From: Seminavis robusta
Taxonomy: Eukaryota; Bacillariophyta; Bacillariophyceae; Naviculales; Naviculaceae
Reading direction: 5' to 3'
Assembly (NCBI GenBank): GCA_903772945.1
Contig: CAICTM010001566.1
Span: 1 to 26,738 of the forward strand
Length of the DNA stretch: 26,738 nucleotides
The notes beneath the pieces were generated by a model. That model made no database searches, was not told the DNA's origin, and worked only from the letters and a program-made list of their open reading frames with translations. Positions 9,191-18,329 of the stretch are shown piece by piece (positions within the stretch are counted from its first letter, which is position 1; each line of letters opens with the position of its first letter). The translations under genes and the position numbers were made by a program.

Positions 9191-11311
9191 CTACAAAGCA
9201 CCTCTGCCATCGACGTCGCTTGGATCTTGCTCATCATCGACATTGTCGTCTTCCCCGGCTAATTGGGATAGTGTCAAAAGCCAATCTTCGGCGCCATCGT
9301 CTTGATTCAGGAATTCTTCCATTGCCTCCTCGGCCGCTCGGATCTTATCCTCTCGTGTTGGCTTGACATCAGGCACCATGGGCAGTGGTGCTTCCAGGCG
9401 AGGGCTGTCGGCACTGAGCGATGCTTCGGATATTGGAACCAAGACATCGGACGACAGCTCATCGGACTCGTCACCTCTCGGCTTTGTTTCGGTGATTGTC
9501 GCAACAAGCTTGGCTTCACTGCTAGGATCTCCGGACGGGTCACCACTCCCTGCATTCGCGGTACCCCGATTGTCGTCACTTCCAGATGATGGTGATGCCA
9601 GCATTCCCGCCAGGCCAACCACCCCAAAGGCAGCACCGGCAGCAATCGATGGACTTGTAGTAGTACTCATCAAAGAGTCGTCAATAGAACCTTCTCCTTG
9701 TTGCCTCTCCAGCCGCCTGGCTTCTTGTTCGTCTCTTAACTGTTGTCTTTTCGCTTCTTGTTCTTCCCTTACATCGTCTCTTAACTTTTGTTTTTTCGCT
9801 TCTTCTTGTTCCTTTTTCTTTTGTTTGGCTTGCTGCTCTTTTTGATAGTTTCTTTCGATTTCTTTTCGTTCCGCTTCTACGTTTTGGTCCTTCAAACTGA
9901 GTGTTTCCGAGGTTGCCGTGGCTCGTAACCTGGCAAGTTCCTCTTTGCCATTGGCCAGTGTTTGTTGGTACCCTGCTGCCGCATTGTTGTTCTCAGTCCG
10001 TTCTTTCCACAATTGGAGGGTTCTGACTTGGGTAATGTCCATTCGCAGTTCTCCAGGCACATATTCCAATTCATGGACTCGATTGAGTGGAATACCGGCA
10101 ATCATGGCCGACAGCAAGGCTGGACCAGTACCATCGGGGAAGATGACAAGGATTGTCTCTCCAGAATATAAGGTTTCCAGTACTACAGTATTAGAGGACA
10201 GCAACGGGCCACAATATTGTTTGTTTGTTGTCGTGTTGATGTCCAATAGGTAGGAAGGAATGGTAGGTAGAGCCATGATGTATCAACGCAATGTTTGATT
10301 GGAAGGGATTGTGAAATGCAGCAAGCAGATTAGTGAGTAGGCAAGCAGGTAGCAAAGTGATCAGCAAGCAATGATTGAAAGTTTATCCATCAATCAATGC
10401 AATGGATAACTTACTCGACATGAGTTGCCGCAATCTCACCACCTGATCTGCCAAGGTTTCATTGGGTGTCCCGTCAGTATTTTGTGGAGGTCTCCCACCG
10501 TTGCCCTCCGGTCCTGCTTCCATGGCATCCAGAGCCCAAATTGCTGGCAATGTGGTCGAGTACCGGTACATGTCCCACTGGCCAATGCCTCTGGGATCCA
10601 AAAAGGTGAACTCTGGGATGATTCTATCTGTTCCCAAATTGAGAATATCTCCTACAATTTGAGCCGTGTCAAGGCAGCTGGCTGCCAAACTGTACTTGAT
10701 GACGGTGGGTGTTTGTTGCGTCTGTTCCAGTTGGACACTGGCAGCTTGGATTTGTTCCATACCGGTAGGAGTGAGGGCAGCTTCTCGGTTGGTTCTATAG
10801 AAACCAATAAAGGAATGATTGATTGACAGTTCGTAAGTAAGTCAGAAAAACAGAATCCAATGCACGGACAGAATTTGGTATATAAAACGTACAGGAACAG
10901 TGGATTGGTAGTCCATATATCATCCTTTTCCAGCAGAGTGTCTCCAACCCTCATAAAGTGATATGTATTGGCCAATGGTGCCGAAGAATCAACGGGAAAC
11001 TGCACCAGACCACGAGCATTGGCGGACCTTGGACGAAAAAGGCAGGAAGACAGCAGGACAGCCGATTGCAACAGTTGGCGACGTTCCAATAATGGCCTGG
11101 CTTCTTCATTGTCGCCTGTGGACGCATTGCAGTAACCTCCACTGTGGTGTCTTTGGGGCAATTTTGGTAGCAATGATGCGATTGGTTGATGATTCTGGTG
11201 CAGCAAAAATGCATCGGATGGTTGCAAGGGACACCCCAGAGCCAAGGCCACCAAAAGATACCCTCTGGGAAACATCTTGCGCCGTCTCGAGATTCCTTTT
11301 CTCATTGCCAT
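9191..11311 (-). CDS. Predicted thylakoid-lumen protein: degenerate histidine-phosphatase-like domain plus coiled coil
   Basis: Three exons: 11311-10893, 10794-10415 and 10182-9191 (introns 98 and 232 nt), giving 596 residues. Residues 14-35 form a signal peptide ending SDA|F, the A|F site that directs proteins into diatom plastids. Residues 76-99 (RRQLLQSAVLL ... SANA|R) resemble a twin-arginine thylakoid signal. The mature part resembles phosphoglycerate-mutase-type phosphatases in order: YHFMRVGDT where RHG is expected, NREAALTPTGMEQI, YSLAASCLDTAQIV, then GETILVIFPDGTGPALLSAMIAGIP where a catalytic His would stand. The RHG histidine and the late histidine appear lost, so catalysis is doubtful. 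After this comes a highly charged coiled coil of about 90 residues (K/E/Q/R-rich), a hydrophobic stretch AAGAAFGVVGLAGM and an acidic tail. The ATG at 10276 lies inside intron 2. Role unknown. Confidence 0.7.
10183..10414 (-). other. Intron 2 of the lumen-protein gene, AG-free interior
   Basis: 232 nt. The donor is GTAAGT (10414-10409) and the acceptor is ACTGTAG (ending 10183). Between the donor hexamer and the acceptor there is not one AG on the transcribed strand, so the acceptor is the first AG available. A branch-point-like CACTAAT lies at 10335-10329. An in-frame ATG at 10276 reads open into exon 3, so intron retention or internal initiation would give a shortened protein. Confidence 0.7.
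10795..10892 (-). other. Intron 1 of the lumen-protein gene
   Basis: 98 nt. The donor is GTACGT (10892-10887) and the acceptor is TTTCTATAG (ending 10795). Joining in phase 2 gives TTNPLFLTNREAALTPTG, an unbroken stretch matching the histidine-phosphatase-like domain. Read-through would instead insert a cysteine-rich stretch unlike the domain. Confidence 0.8.
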
Positions 11312-11699
11312 TATTATTGCTCCTATCCTTCTCTTTTAGCTAAGATACCAATCAGTCTTTGCTCCTGCTTCGGTGTCTTGGAACAGATCTTATTGCTGAG
11401 ATGGGCTTGCTAAGATTTTGTTCGGGGGTTCGCACTGTCAGCCAGAATACTAACCCTAAACGAATAATCTTTCGCCTACAGGATCCAAGGCAACTGGGGC
11501 GCCAAAGCTCCAAAACAAGGCAGAGCGAAGACTACTGCCATTTCGTCCATTATTAACTCGTCGTATATAATTCATCACGAAACCACATTCAATATCTCAG
11601 GACGAAACCAATCGTCGGCACTGTTATCCCTCTGTATTGTTGGAAGATCTGTTCTAGTATCCCCGTAGTAGAGCGTCTTCAACGTGATACTCTTCCAAG
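11312..11699. promoter_or_regulatory. Divergent promoter region, lumen-protein gene / HA-repeat gene
   Basis: 388 nt between opposite start codons. A TATATAA at 11564-11570 lies about 130 nt upstream of the HA-repeat ATG and could be its TATA box. A single CTAACCCTAAAC near 11450 looks telomere-like but is not repeated. Short frames here are not supported as genes. Confidence 0.35.
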
Positions 11700-13958
11700 A
11701 TGCCTCCACGAGATGATGCAGCATGGTATGACCATCTTGAGAAGCTCAAAGAATTCAAGAAGAAGAATGGGCACTGCAGGGTTCCACACGGTCATGGAAA
11801 ACTAGCCAATTGGGTCTCTGAACAGAGAAAATTGTGCAAGAAAGGGAGGCTGATTGAGCAGAGATTTCAAAAGCTACAAGAGCTTGGTTTCACTTGGGTT
11901 GTACATGATCCATTTGGAAACGAATGGCTGGCCATGTTTGCCAACCTACAGAAATTCCAAGAGGAAAATGGTCACTTCAGGGTTCCACCGCATAATAGAA
12001 AACTAAACCGATGGGCCATTATACAGCGAATGCTTTACAACAAAGGGAAACTGAATGAGGAGAGATGTCAAAAGCTACAGGAGCTCGGTTTCACTTGGGT
12101 TGTACATGATTCTTCCGATCCAGATTGGTCGGCCATGTTTGCCACCCTGCAGAATTTCAACCAGGAAAGGGGTCACTGCAGGGTTTCAACACGTGATGGA
12201 AAACTAGGCACTTGGGTCCGTACACAGAGAAGGCTTTATAGCCAAGGGAAGCTGAATGAGGAGCGATTTCAAAAGCTACAAGAGCTCGGTTTTACTTGGG
12301 TAGTAAGTGCTTCCTCTGATCCATTGCAAGAAGATTGGCTAGCCATGTTTGCCAACCTGCAGCAATTCCAAGAAAGGCATGGTCACTGCAGGGTTCCACA
12401 AGGTGATGGAAAACTAGGCACTTGGGTCTCTACACAGCGCAAGGTTTACAACAAGGGGAAACTGAATGAGGAGAGATTTCAAAAGCTACAAGAGATTGGT
12501 TTCACGTGGGTTATAAGTGGTTCTTCTGATCCATTGGGAGAAGATTGGCTAGCCATGTTTGCCAGCCTGCAGAAATTTCACCAGGGAAATGGTCACTGCA
12601 ATGTACCAAGAACCAATGGGAAACTAGGCAAATGGGTCTCTACGCAGCGAACCCTTTACAAGAAAGGGAAGCTGAATGGGGAGAGATTTCAAAAGCTGCA
12701 AGAGCTTGGTTTCACTTGGATTGTAAGTGCTCCGTCTGATCCATTGCGAGAAGATTGGACAGCCATGTTTGCCAAACTGCAGAAATTTCAAGAGGAAAAG
12801 GGTCATTGCAGGGTGCCAAAAGCAGATGGAAAACTAGGCACTTGGGTCTCTACACAGCGCAAGGTTTACAACAACGGGAAACTGAATGACGAGAGATTTC
12901 AAAAGCTACAAGAGCTTGGTTTCACTTGGGTAGTAAGTGCTTCGTCTGATCCATTGCGAGAAGGTTGGCTGGCCATGCTTGCCACCCTGCAGAATTTCCA
13001 AGAGGAAAATGGTCACTGCAGGGTTCCAAGAGCAGCTGGAAAACTTGGCACTTGGGTCAATACACAGCGAAATCTTTACAGGAACGGGAAACTGAATGAC
13101 GAGAGATTTCAGAAGCTACAAGAGCTTGGTTTAACTTGGGTTGTACATGATTCTTCTGGTTCATTGGGAAGAGAATGGCTAGCCATGTTTGCCAACCTGC
13201 AGAATTTCCAAGAGGAGCATGGTCACTGCAGGGTTCCACAGCATGATGGAAAACTATACAGTTGGGTTTCTACACAGCGATACTATCACAACAAAGGGAA
13301 GCTGAATGAAGAGAGATTTCAAAAGCTACAAGAGCTTGGTTTCACTTGGGTTATACGTGGTCCTTCTGATCCATTGGGAGAAGGTTGGCTGGCCATGCTT
13401 GCCACCCTGCAGAATTTCCAAGAGGAAAACGGTCACTGTAGGGTTCCAAGAGCAGCTGGAAAACTTGGCACTTGGGTCAATACACAGCGAAAGCTTTACA
13501 GCAACGGGAAACTGAATGACGAGAGATTTCAAAAGCTGCAAGAGCTTGGTTTCATCTGGAATCCCACAAAAAGCGCTGCTGATCCACTGGGAGCACAGTG
13601 GTTGGCCATGTTTGCTGAATTGAAGAAATTCCAAGATGAGCATAGTCACTGCAGGGTACCAAGGATGGATGGAAAACTAGGAGGTTGGGTCTATATACAG
13701 CTAAGGCTTTATAGCCAAGGGAAGCTAAATGAGGAGCGATATCAAAAGCTACAAGAGCTCGGTTTTACTTGGGTTGTCAGCGGCAATTCTTCCTCTCATG
13801 CTGCACCACAACCAAGACGAAATACCCGACCTCAATCGTCAAGGACGGATGGAGCAGTTGGCCAAAAGAGAAAAGTTGGTGCTGATGCTGAGGATTCAGA
13901 TTGGATGGCGATGAAGAAGAAGAGACGGAAGACATTGCAGACCAAAAAGCGAAGTTAA
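11700..13958 (+). CDS. Tandem helicase-associated (HA) domain repeat protein
   Basis: 752 residues made almost entirely of ten HA domains (PF03457-like) of about 67-71 residues. Each has the pattern W.AMFA.LQ.F....GHCRVP...GKL..WV..QR..Y..GKLNEERFQKLQELGFTWV. The repeat-starting Trp codons lie at 11724, 11925, 12126, 12336, 12546, 12756, 12966, 13176, 13386 and 13599, so the central units are exactly 210 nt. No helicase motifs are present. The tail (about 13800-13958) is low complexity and ends in basic clusters (QKRKVG and KKKRRKTLQTKKRS), a likely nuclear localisation signal. HA domains are three-helix folds thought to bind nucleic acid, and stand-alone arrays are abundant in diatoms. DNA or RNA binding is therefore inferred. 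Units 7 and 9 are nearly identical, showing recent internal duplication. There is no intron, and the ATG is the first in frame. Confidence 0.88.
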   Translation: MPPRDDAAWYDHLEKLKEFKKKNGHCRVPHGHGKLANWVSEQRKLCKKGRLIEQRFQKLQELGFTWVVHDPFGNEWLAMFANLQKFQEENGHFRVPPHNRKLNRWAIIQRMLYNKGKLNEERCQKLQELGFTWVVHDSSDPDWSAMFATLQNFNQERGHCRVSTRDGKLGTWVRTQRRLYSQGKLNEERFQKLQELGFTWVVSASSDPLQEDWLAMFANLQQFQERHGHCRVPQGDGKLGTWVSTQRKVYNKGKLNEERFQKLQEIGFTWVISGSSDPLGEDWLAMFASLQKFHQGNGHCNVPRTNGKLGKWVSTQRTLYKKGKLNGERFQKLQELGFTWIVSAPSDPLREDWTAMFAKLQKFQEEKGHCRVPKADGKLGTWVSTQRKVYNNGKLNDERFQKLQELGFTWVVSASSDPLREGWLAMLATLQNFQEENGHCRVPRAAGKLGTWVNTQRNLYRNGKLNDERFQKLQELGLTWVVHDSSGSLGREWLAMFANLQNFQEEHGHCRVPQHDGKLYSWVSTQRYYHNKGKLNEERFQKLQELGFTWVIRGPSDPLGEGWLAMLATLQNFQEENGHCRVPRAAGKLGTWVNTQRKLYSNGKLNDERFQKLQELGFIWNPTKSAADPLGAQWLAMFAELKKFQDEHSHCRVPRMDGKLGGWVYIQLRLYSQGKLNEERYQKLQELGFTWVVSGNSSSHAAPQPRRNTRPQSSRTDGAVGQKRKVGADAEDSDWMAMKKKRRKTLQTKKRS
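12126..13598 (+). repeat. In-gene tandem repeat, about 210-nt unit
   Basis: Seven successive units of 210, 210, 210, 210, 210, 210 and 213 nt measured between the conserved Trp codons. They continue with more diverged units on both sides (from 11724, and to about 13800). The blocks around AAACTAGGCACTTGGGTC and AAAAGCTACAAGAGCTTGG recur almost unchanged, so similarity is at DNA level as well as protein level. Confidence 0.9.
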
Positions 13959-14053
13959 GGTCCGACCACTTTGTTTTAAAAAATAAGGTGACAACATTTT
14001 CTCTTTTTACATTTACAACAACAAGACAATCCCAACCAGTATCTTACGACTGA
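13959..14053. terminator. Short convergent 3' region between HA-repeat and IFRD genes
   Basis: Only 95 nt separate the two stop codons on opposite strands, so both 3' UTRs and polyadenylation sites must lie here or overlap the neighbouring gene. The A-rich TTTTAAAAAATAAGG near 13975-13988 could serve plus-strand polyadenylation. No exact AATAAA is seen. Confidence 0.35.
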
Positions 14054-15511
14054 CTATAAGTCATCTCCATCGGCTGTCAAGAAATAGTTCTTGACATTAT
14101 TCCGCACCTTTCTTTGTCGTGTCAATTCCTGGTCGGCTGCTTTGGATGCCTCACTGGTTTTGGACATGACCAATCGTTTTTCAAGCGTTGTCAAGTTGGT
14201 CATGGCATTCAAGAGTTGTCCGTCGGCACCAAAAATCTCTTGTAGCGTTTCATTGGTGAGCAGTTGGATTTGAAATCCTCCCTGCAGACAGTGTCGAATA
14301 AAGTTCAATTGAATGATTTCTCTCCATGTGTGCAGTGTAATGGTCCCACCGCGAAAACTGACAATTTCTTCCGGTGCGTCATCGTCTACAATGGTACTCA
14401 TGAATTCTCGAAAGGTTGCTCGTTGTTCCTTTTTGGCCTTTTTGCTCATGTGATACCCCGACTCTGTGGATAATTCGGCAATGCGTTGTTTGACTTCGTC
14501 CATGGTGACTTCAAATTCGGATCCTTCCCAGGAACCTTGTCGATACCTCCGTTCGGTGGTATTTTCACCTATATCGGTTCCCAAATTCAATCGCGCCTCG
14601 TGAATGAGTGACAGACATTCTCCCGCGGCCGATCGCAATTCCGGACAGGCTTGATCTTCCAGACTATCTTTGAGCAAGTCGAGTATGGCGAGTCCCCGTC
14701 CAATCATGACATCGTCCTTGCCGGACAAGTGATAATCGGAAATGGTAGTCCCCAACAAGGACCAACAATCCAGTGCCGCGGCACGGAGCGTGCCCGGTAC
14801 GGTCAATCCTCGATACTCTGTAGCGGCCAATGCTTCGCACAAATCCAACAAGGATTCTGCCGTTTCCGTATCACTGGAACAAATCAAATTGGCCATGGCC
14901 AAGGCTCGCAATGCAGCGACACGAACGGGTGTAGCCCGATTGGCCATGACGACCCGCCGGAGCGGTCGTTCGATTGCTTCGTAATACTCATCTTGGTCCG
15001 CCCCCAGCACGACCGATGTGACTGCCAACACGCGACACGCCGCATACTGTTCGGCCGGAGTCGTACCCGATCGCACATTGCAGGCGGTGCGAATCTCATC
15101 TTGTCTGGAGGCAACTGCCATTTGCCCGGCCGGTCCGGTCGCATATTGGGAGAATGCCCGAAATAGTTTGCGCAGGGATGCTTCCCGCCGTGCCGATTGT
15201 TTCATGGTGGGAATTTCTTCCAACGTCGACAACGTATCTTGGAGTCGTTGGTAGCGGGCGGCCATGGCTTCTTCGGCCGCGTGGTTGCCCGTGTCTTTGA
15301 AATCAATGTCTGTCATTGCGTCATTATTGTTTTCGGCGTCAAAGTCAAAATCGTCCAACAACATGACGCTCATCCCTACACTGTCGTCGACCGTGTGACT
15401 GTCGGACAGAGTCTCGAGGCGAGGATTGTCGCTGGCATTAATGTTGTTATCAGCAGCAGGGTCGCCATCTTTTTGCTTTTTGCGGCGTTGTGATCTTGGT
15501 TTCTTGGCCAT
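14054..15511 (-). CDS. Interferon-related developmental regulator (IFRD) family protein
   Basis: 485 residues. The basic N-terminus (MAKKPRSQRRKKQKDG) is followed by an acidic stretch, then an alpha-helical repeat region (about 85-330) as in the IFRD domain. The C-terminal IFRD_C-type block is clear: MSKKAKKEQRATFREFMSTI, then PEEIVSFRGGTITLHTWREI and LLTNETLQEIFGADGQ. In animals IFRD1/IFRD2 are transcriptional co-regulators, and IFRD2 has been found bound to inactive ribosomes as a translation repressor. Yeast and plants also have members. Function in this organism is inferred from family only. The start is well supported by the KKxK-rich beginning and the absence of upstream homology. There is no intron. 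It is divergent from the mitochondrial peptidase gene and convergent at 95 nt with the HA-repeat gene. Confidence 0.85.
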   Translation of the reverse strand: MAKKPRSQRRKKQKDGDPAADNNINASDNPRLETLSDSHTVDDSVGMSVMLLDDFDFDAENNNDAMTDIDFKDTGNHAAEEAMAARYQRLQDTLSTLEEIPTMKQSARREASLRKLFRAFSQYATGPAGQMAVASRQDEIRTACNVRSGTTPAEQYAACRVLAVTSVVLGADQDEYYEAIERPLRRVVMANRATPVRVAALRALAMANLICSSDTETAESLLDLCEALAATEYRGLTVPGTLRAAALDCWSLLGTTISDYHLSGKDDVMIGRGLAILDLLKDSLEDQACPELRSAAGECLSLIHEARLNLGTDIGENTTERRYRQGSWEGSEFEVTMDEVKQRIAELSTESGYHMSKKAKKEQRATFREFMSTIVDDDAPEEIVSFRGGTITLHTWREIIQLNFIRHCLQGGFQIQLLTNETLQEIFGADGQLLNAMTNLTTLEKRLVMSKTSEASKAADQELTRQRKVRNNVKNYFLTADGDDL

Positions 15512-16110
15512 TTTGAATTACTGTATTATCTCGGCTGTCTTTGTTTGTTTGGAGTGAGTTTTAATTTTAAAAATGAGAATGAGGTTTTGTTGTGTGGGTT
15601 GTCGTGTGGTGCTTCTTGAATGAATAATCAAACGTGTGCTCACTCAAATGGAAACTAGTCTTGGACTGTGAAATGTGAGCTCTTCAATTGGTCTTGTCTG
15701 CCTCTCTGCTTCTGAATGGATCGGAGGGGTTCGGTATTGTACGGTATAGTATACCAGTGGTGTCCTTTCTCTCTTTGATTGATTGGTGTCTGTCTTCCAC
15801 TGTTGTACTTGTGTTTGTCTCTTTGATGCAAGAAATAATGAAGAATGAATGAGCGGCAGTCGTACATCCATCATCATCGGCACTTCTTTCAAGCTTCGCT
15901 TTGTTGAAGAAGCGTTCTTGGCTTCTCATTGACAGCTGGAGGTTGATTGGCTTTCAAAAGTTGATTAAGGATAGGGTGAAAGTAAGTAACTCATGACCTG
16001 TCTCAAAGCCTTGCGTCACAGTGATGAGCATCGCATCGGAAGATCCTGAACAAGCCAAGCCAACAGCAGCAAGCAACAGACCCTTGCAAACGCCAACCAA
16101 AACATCCACC
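15512..16110. promoter_or_regulatory. Divergent intergenic region, IFRD / mitochondrial peptidase genes
   Basis: 599 nt between opposite start codons, expected to hold both promoters. I see a short symmetric GTATAGTATAC near 15744-15754 and several TGATTGATTGG-type runs near 15775-15786, but no clear TATA box. Small minus-strand frames (15644-15929) overlap each other in several phases and look like chance. Confidence 0.4.
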
Positions 16111-18002
16111 ATGGCGCTCCGTGCTTCTCTTCGAAAGGTGAGGAAACAACATCTGAGTATCGTAGTTATTTAGTCAGTTGAACAGCAGATCTCCTTTTTG
16201 TCTATGTAGTGGATGGACGCTGGCCCTTCCAATTGGATTTGTCAGGATTTATTGGAGAGCTCGACACAACCTCTCTATTTATGTGCTCTGACGATCTCTG
16301 ACGACAACGACAATGTATGTGTTGGGTTGGATCCATTCGTCTCACACTCTCTTGTTTCGTCTCTTCGGTCATCTATTACATATAGTTGGTAGGCCACCCG
16401 TCGGCTACTCGCTCATTCTCTTCGGCGGCCGTCGCACCCAGTTTTCCCGACTATGTCCTCAAGGCTCCCACGACGGATGTGACGGCCTTGGATGGCGGTC
16501 TTCGAGTGGCATCCGAAACAGTTGTTGGAAGTGAAACCGCCACGGTCGGTGTCTGGATTGATGCTGGATCCAGATACGAGACGGCCGATAACAATGGTGT
16601 CGCACACTTTCTAGAACACCTCTCCTTCAAGGGAACCGAAAAAAGGACCCAACAACAATTGGAAGTCGAAATTGAAAACATGGGAGGTACTTTGTAAGTA
16701 CATACGTGTACAACATGAATACAGACATAGTGTATGCTAAAATGGACTGTTTGCTAACAGACATTGTCTCTTTTCTACTTTCTCTTGTACTCATTTCATT
16801 TCATCTACTTTCTTGTACAGGAACGCCTATACATCTCGCGAACAGACCGTCTACTTTGCCAAGGTATTCAAGAACGACGTAGGACGTGCCGTCGAAATTC
16901 TATCCGATATCTTGCTCAATAGCAAATTGGACGAAGCCGCCATTGATCGGGAACGCGATGTCATTCTACGAGAAATGTCCGAAGTCAACAAACAGCAAGA
17001 AGAACTGGTCTTGGATCATCTCCATGCTACGGCATTTCAGGGAACTGGACTTGGACGTACCATTCTAGGACCGGAAGAAAACATTCGATCCTTGAAACGA
17101 TCCGATCTCGTCGAGTACATTCAGACACACTACACGGCCCCTCGCATGGTCATTGCCGGAGCGGGAGCCATTGAACACGGACAATTGTGTGACCTTGCCG
17201 GGGAACATTTTGGTGGATTGCCCACGGCACCCAGTAATGCCGCTGCGGTCGCCATGGATCCAGCCGTCTTTACCGGATCTGATTATCGGTACGTTTCGTA
17301 TTGTTACGTCTTTTGTTATTGTCGTCTGGGTTTAGATCTCATATTTTGTTTTATTTACGTTGCTGAATGAATGAATGACTGAACAGAGTAAGATTCAACT
17401 CGGACGACACGGCCCACATTGCCATTGCTTATGAATCTGCCTCGTGGACTTCGGAATATGCATTCCCACTCATGTTGATGCAAGTCATGCTGGGAGCCTT
17501 TGACCGAACCATGGGAATTGGAAAAAATCATGCCTCGCGTCTGTGCCAAGAGGTCGCCGAAAATGAACTCGCCCATTCGCTCAGCACTTTCAACACTTGT
17601 TACAAAGATACCGGGCTCTTTGGAGTCTACGTGGTCTGTCCCGATGTCAAGGTCGATGATTGCATGTGGACACTAATGAACAACTTGGTCCGTCTCGTCC
17701 ACACTCCCTCTGATGAAGAAGTCGAACGTGCCAAGTTGAACCTCAAGGCCACCATGCTCATGGGATTGGATGGACACTCCAATGTCGCAGAAGATATTGG
17801 ACGACAGTTGTTGACCTATGGACGTCGCATGACACCGGCAGAAATCTTTAGTCGCATTGATTCCGTCACAACCGCCGACATTAAAGCCACGGCGGCCAAA
17901 TTCATCAATGATCAAGATCATGCCTTGGCGGCCGTGGGTGGAATTCACGAACTTGGTGACTACAACTGGTTCCGTCGTCATTCCTACTGGCTTCGTTATT
18001 AG
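16111..18002 (+). CDS. PMPCB: Mitochondrial processing peptidase beta subunit, four exons
   Basis: Zinc metallopeptidase (M16) that removes presequences from imported proteins in the mitochondrial matrix as a dimer with the alpha subunit. Exons are 16111-16137, 16386-16693, 16821-17288 and 17387-18002, giving 472 residues. All introns are GT-AG and every junction keeps frame. The basic, Ser-rich N-terminus ([12 protein letters not shown] ... RSFSSA) is a presequence. The inverted zinc motif HFLEH lies at residues 83-87, followed by [25 protein letters not shown] across intron 2, and the downstream acidic block [11 protein letters not shown] expected to supply the third zinc ligand. The C-terminal M16 half runs [37 protein letters not shown] and [11 protein letters not shown]. 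Intact HxxEH argues for the catalytic beta subunit. In some lineages this protein also serves as complex III core 1, and that dual role cannot be decided here. Confidence 0.93.
16138..16385 (+). other. Intron 1 of the mitochondrial peptidase gene
   Basis: 248 nt, phase 0. The donor is AAG|GTGAGG and the acceptor is ACATATAG. It separates nine presequence codons from the rest. The second exon has no ATG at its start, so this small first exon is needed to supply one. Introns after tiny leader exons often boost expression, which is only a suggestion here. Confidence 0.8.
16694..16820 (+). other. Intron 2 of the mitochondrial peptidase gene
   Basis: 127 nt. The donor is GTAAGT and the acceptor is CTTGTACAG with a pyrimidine-rich approach. 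It splits the Leu codon of [13 protein letters not shown] in phase 2. The conserved family motif is restored exactly on joining. Confidence 0.92.
17289..17386 (+). other. Intron 3 of the mitochondrial peptidase gene
   Basis: 98 nt. The donor is GTACGT and the acceptor is CTGAACAG. It splits an Arg codon, joining GSDYR to [26 protein letters not shown]-type run lies just upstream of the acceptor. Confidence 0.9.
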
Positions 18003-18329
18003 GCATGCGAGCGAGCGAGCAACAAAACACAACAAACGAAGGAATGGTGTTTGTTGCTGGCTGAATATGGTATGGTGTTGGCCCTCTCTTGACTCAACTC
18101 ATCGTCGTACTTTCTTATAATAAGGTTAATGGTGCAATCTCTATTTTGCTACCAGGTACCGAGGCAACTTCCAATACACCGTCGTACTGCATAGTTAGAC
18201 AAGTTGTGATTCATTCAGTGTTTCGTTACAGATTACCAGTGCTCGGGTACTACCGTATCTCTCTAGCTATTCATAGTTTGGATAAAGGGGGTTTATAGAA
18301 GGGAAGTTATCCACCGTATGGAAGCTAGT

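Noticed and set aside
10183..10276. ATG at 10276 as the start of a separate 361-residue gene
   Set aside because: Splicing at 10414/10183 joins it in frame to the upstream exons and restores the phosphatase-like domain. The ATG is intronic, though it could serve a retained-intron form.
11446..11458. Telomere-like CTAACCCTAAAC
   Set aside because: Only one and a half units, with no array. It lies in an ordinary intergenic region.
11700..13958. Tandem repeats as a CRISPR array or satellite
   Set aside because: The repeat is coding, stays in one frame for 752 residues and matches the HA domain pattern.
14651..15166. 171-residue plus-strand ORF opposite the IFRD gene
   Set aside because: It is an antisense shadow of a clearly conserved coding sequence.
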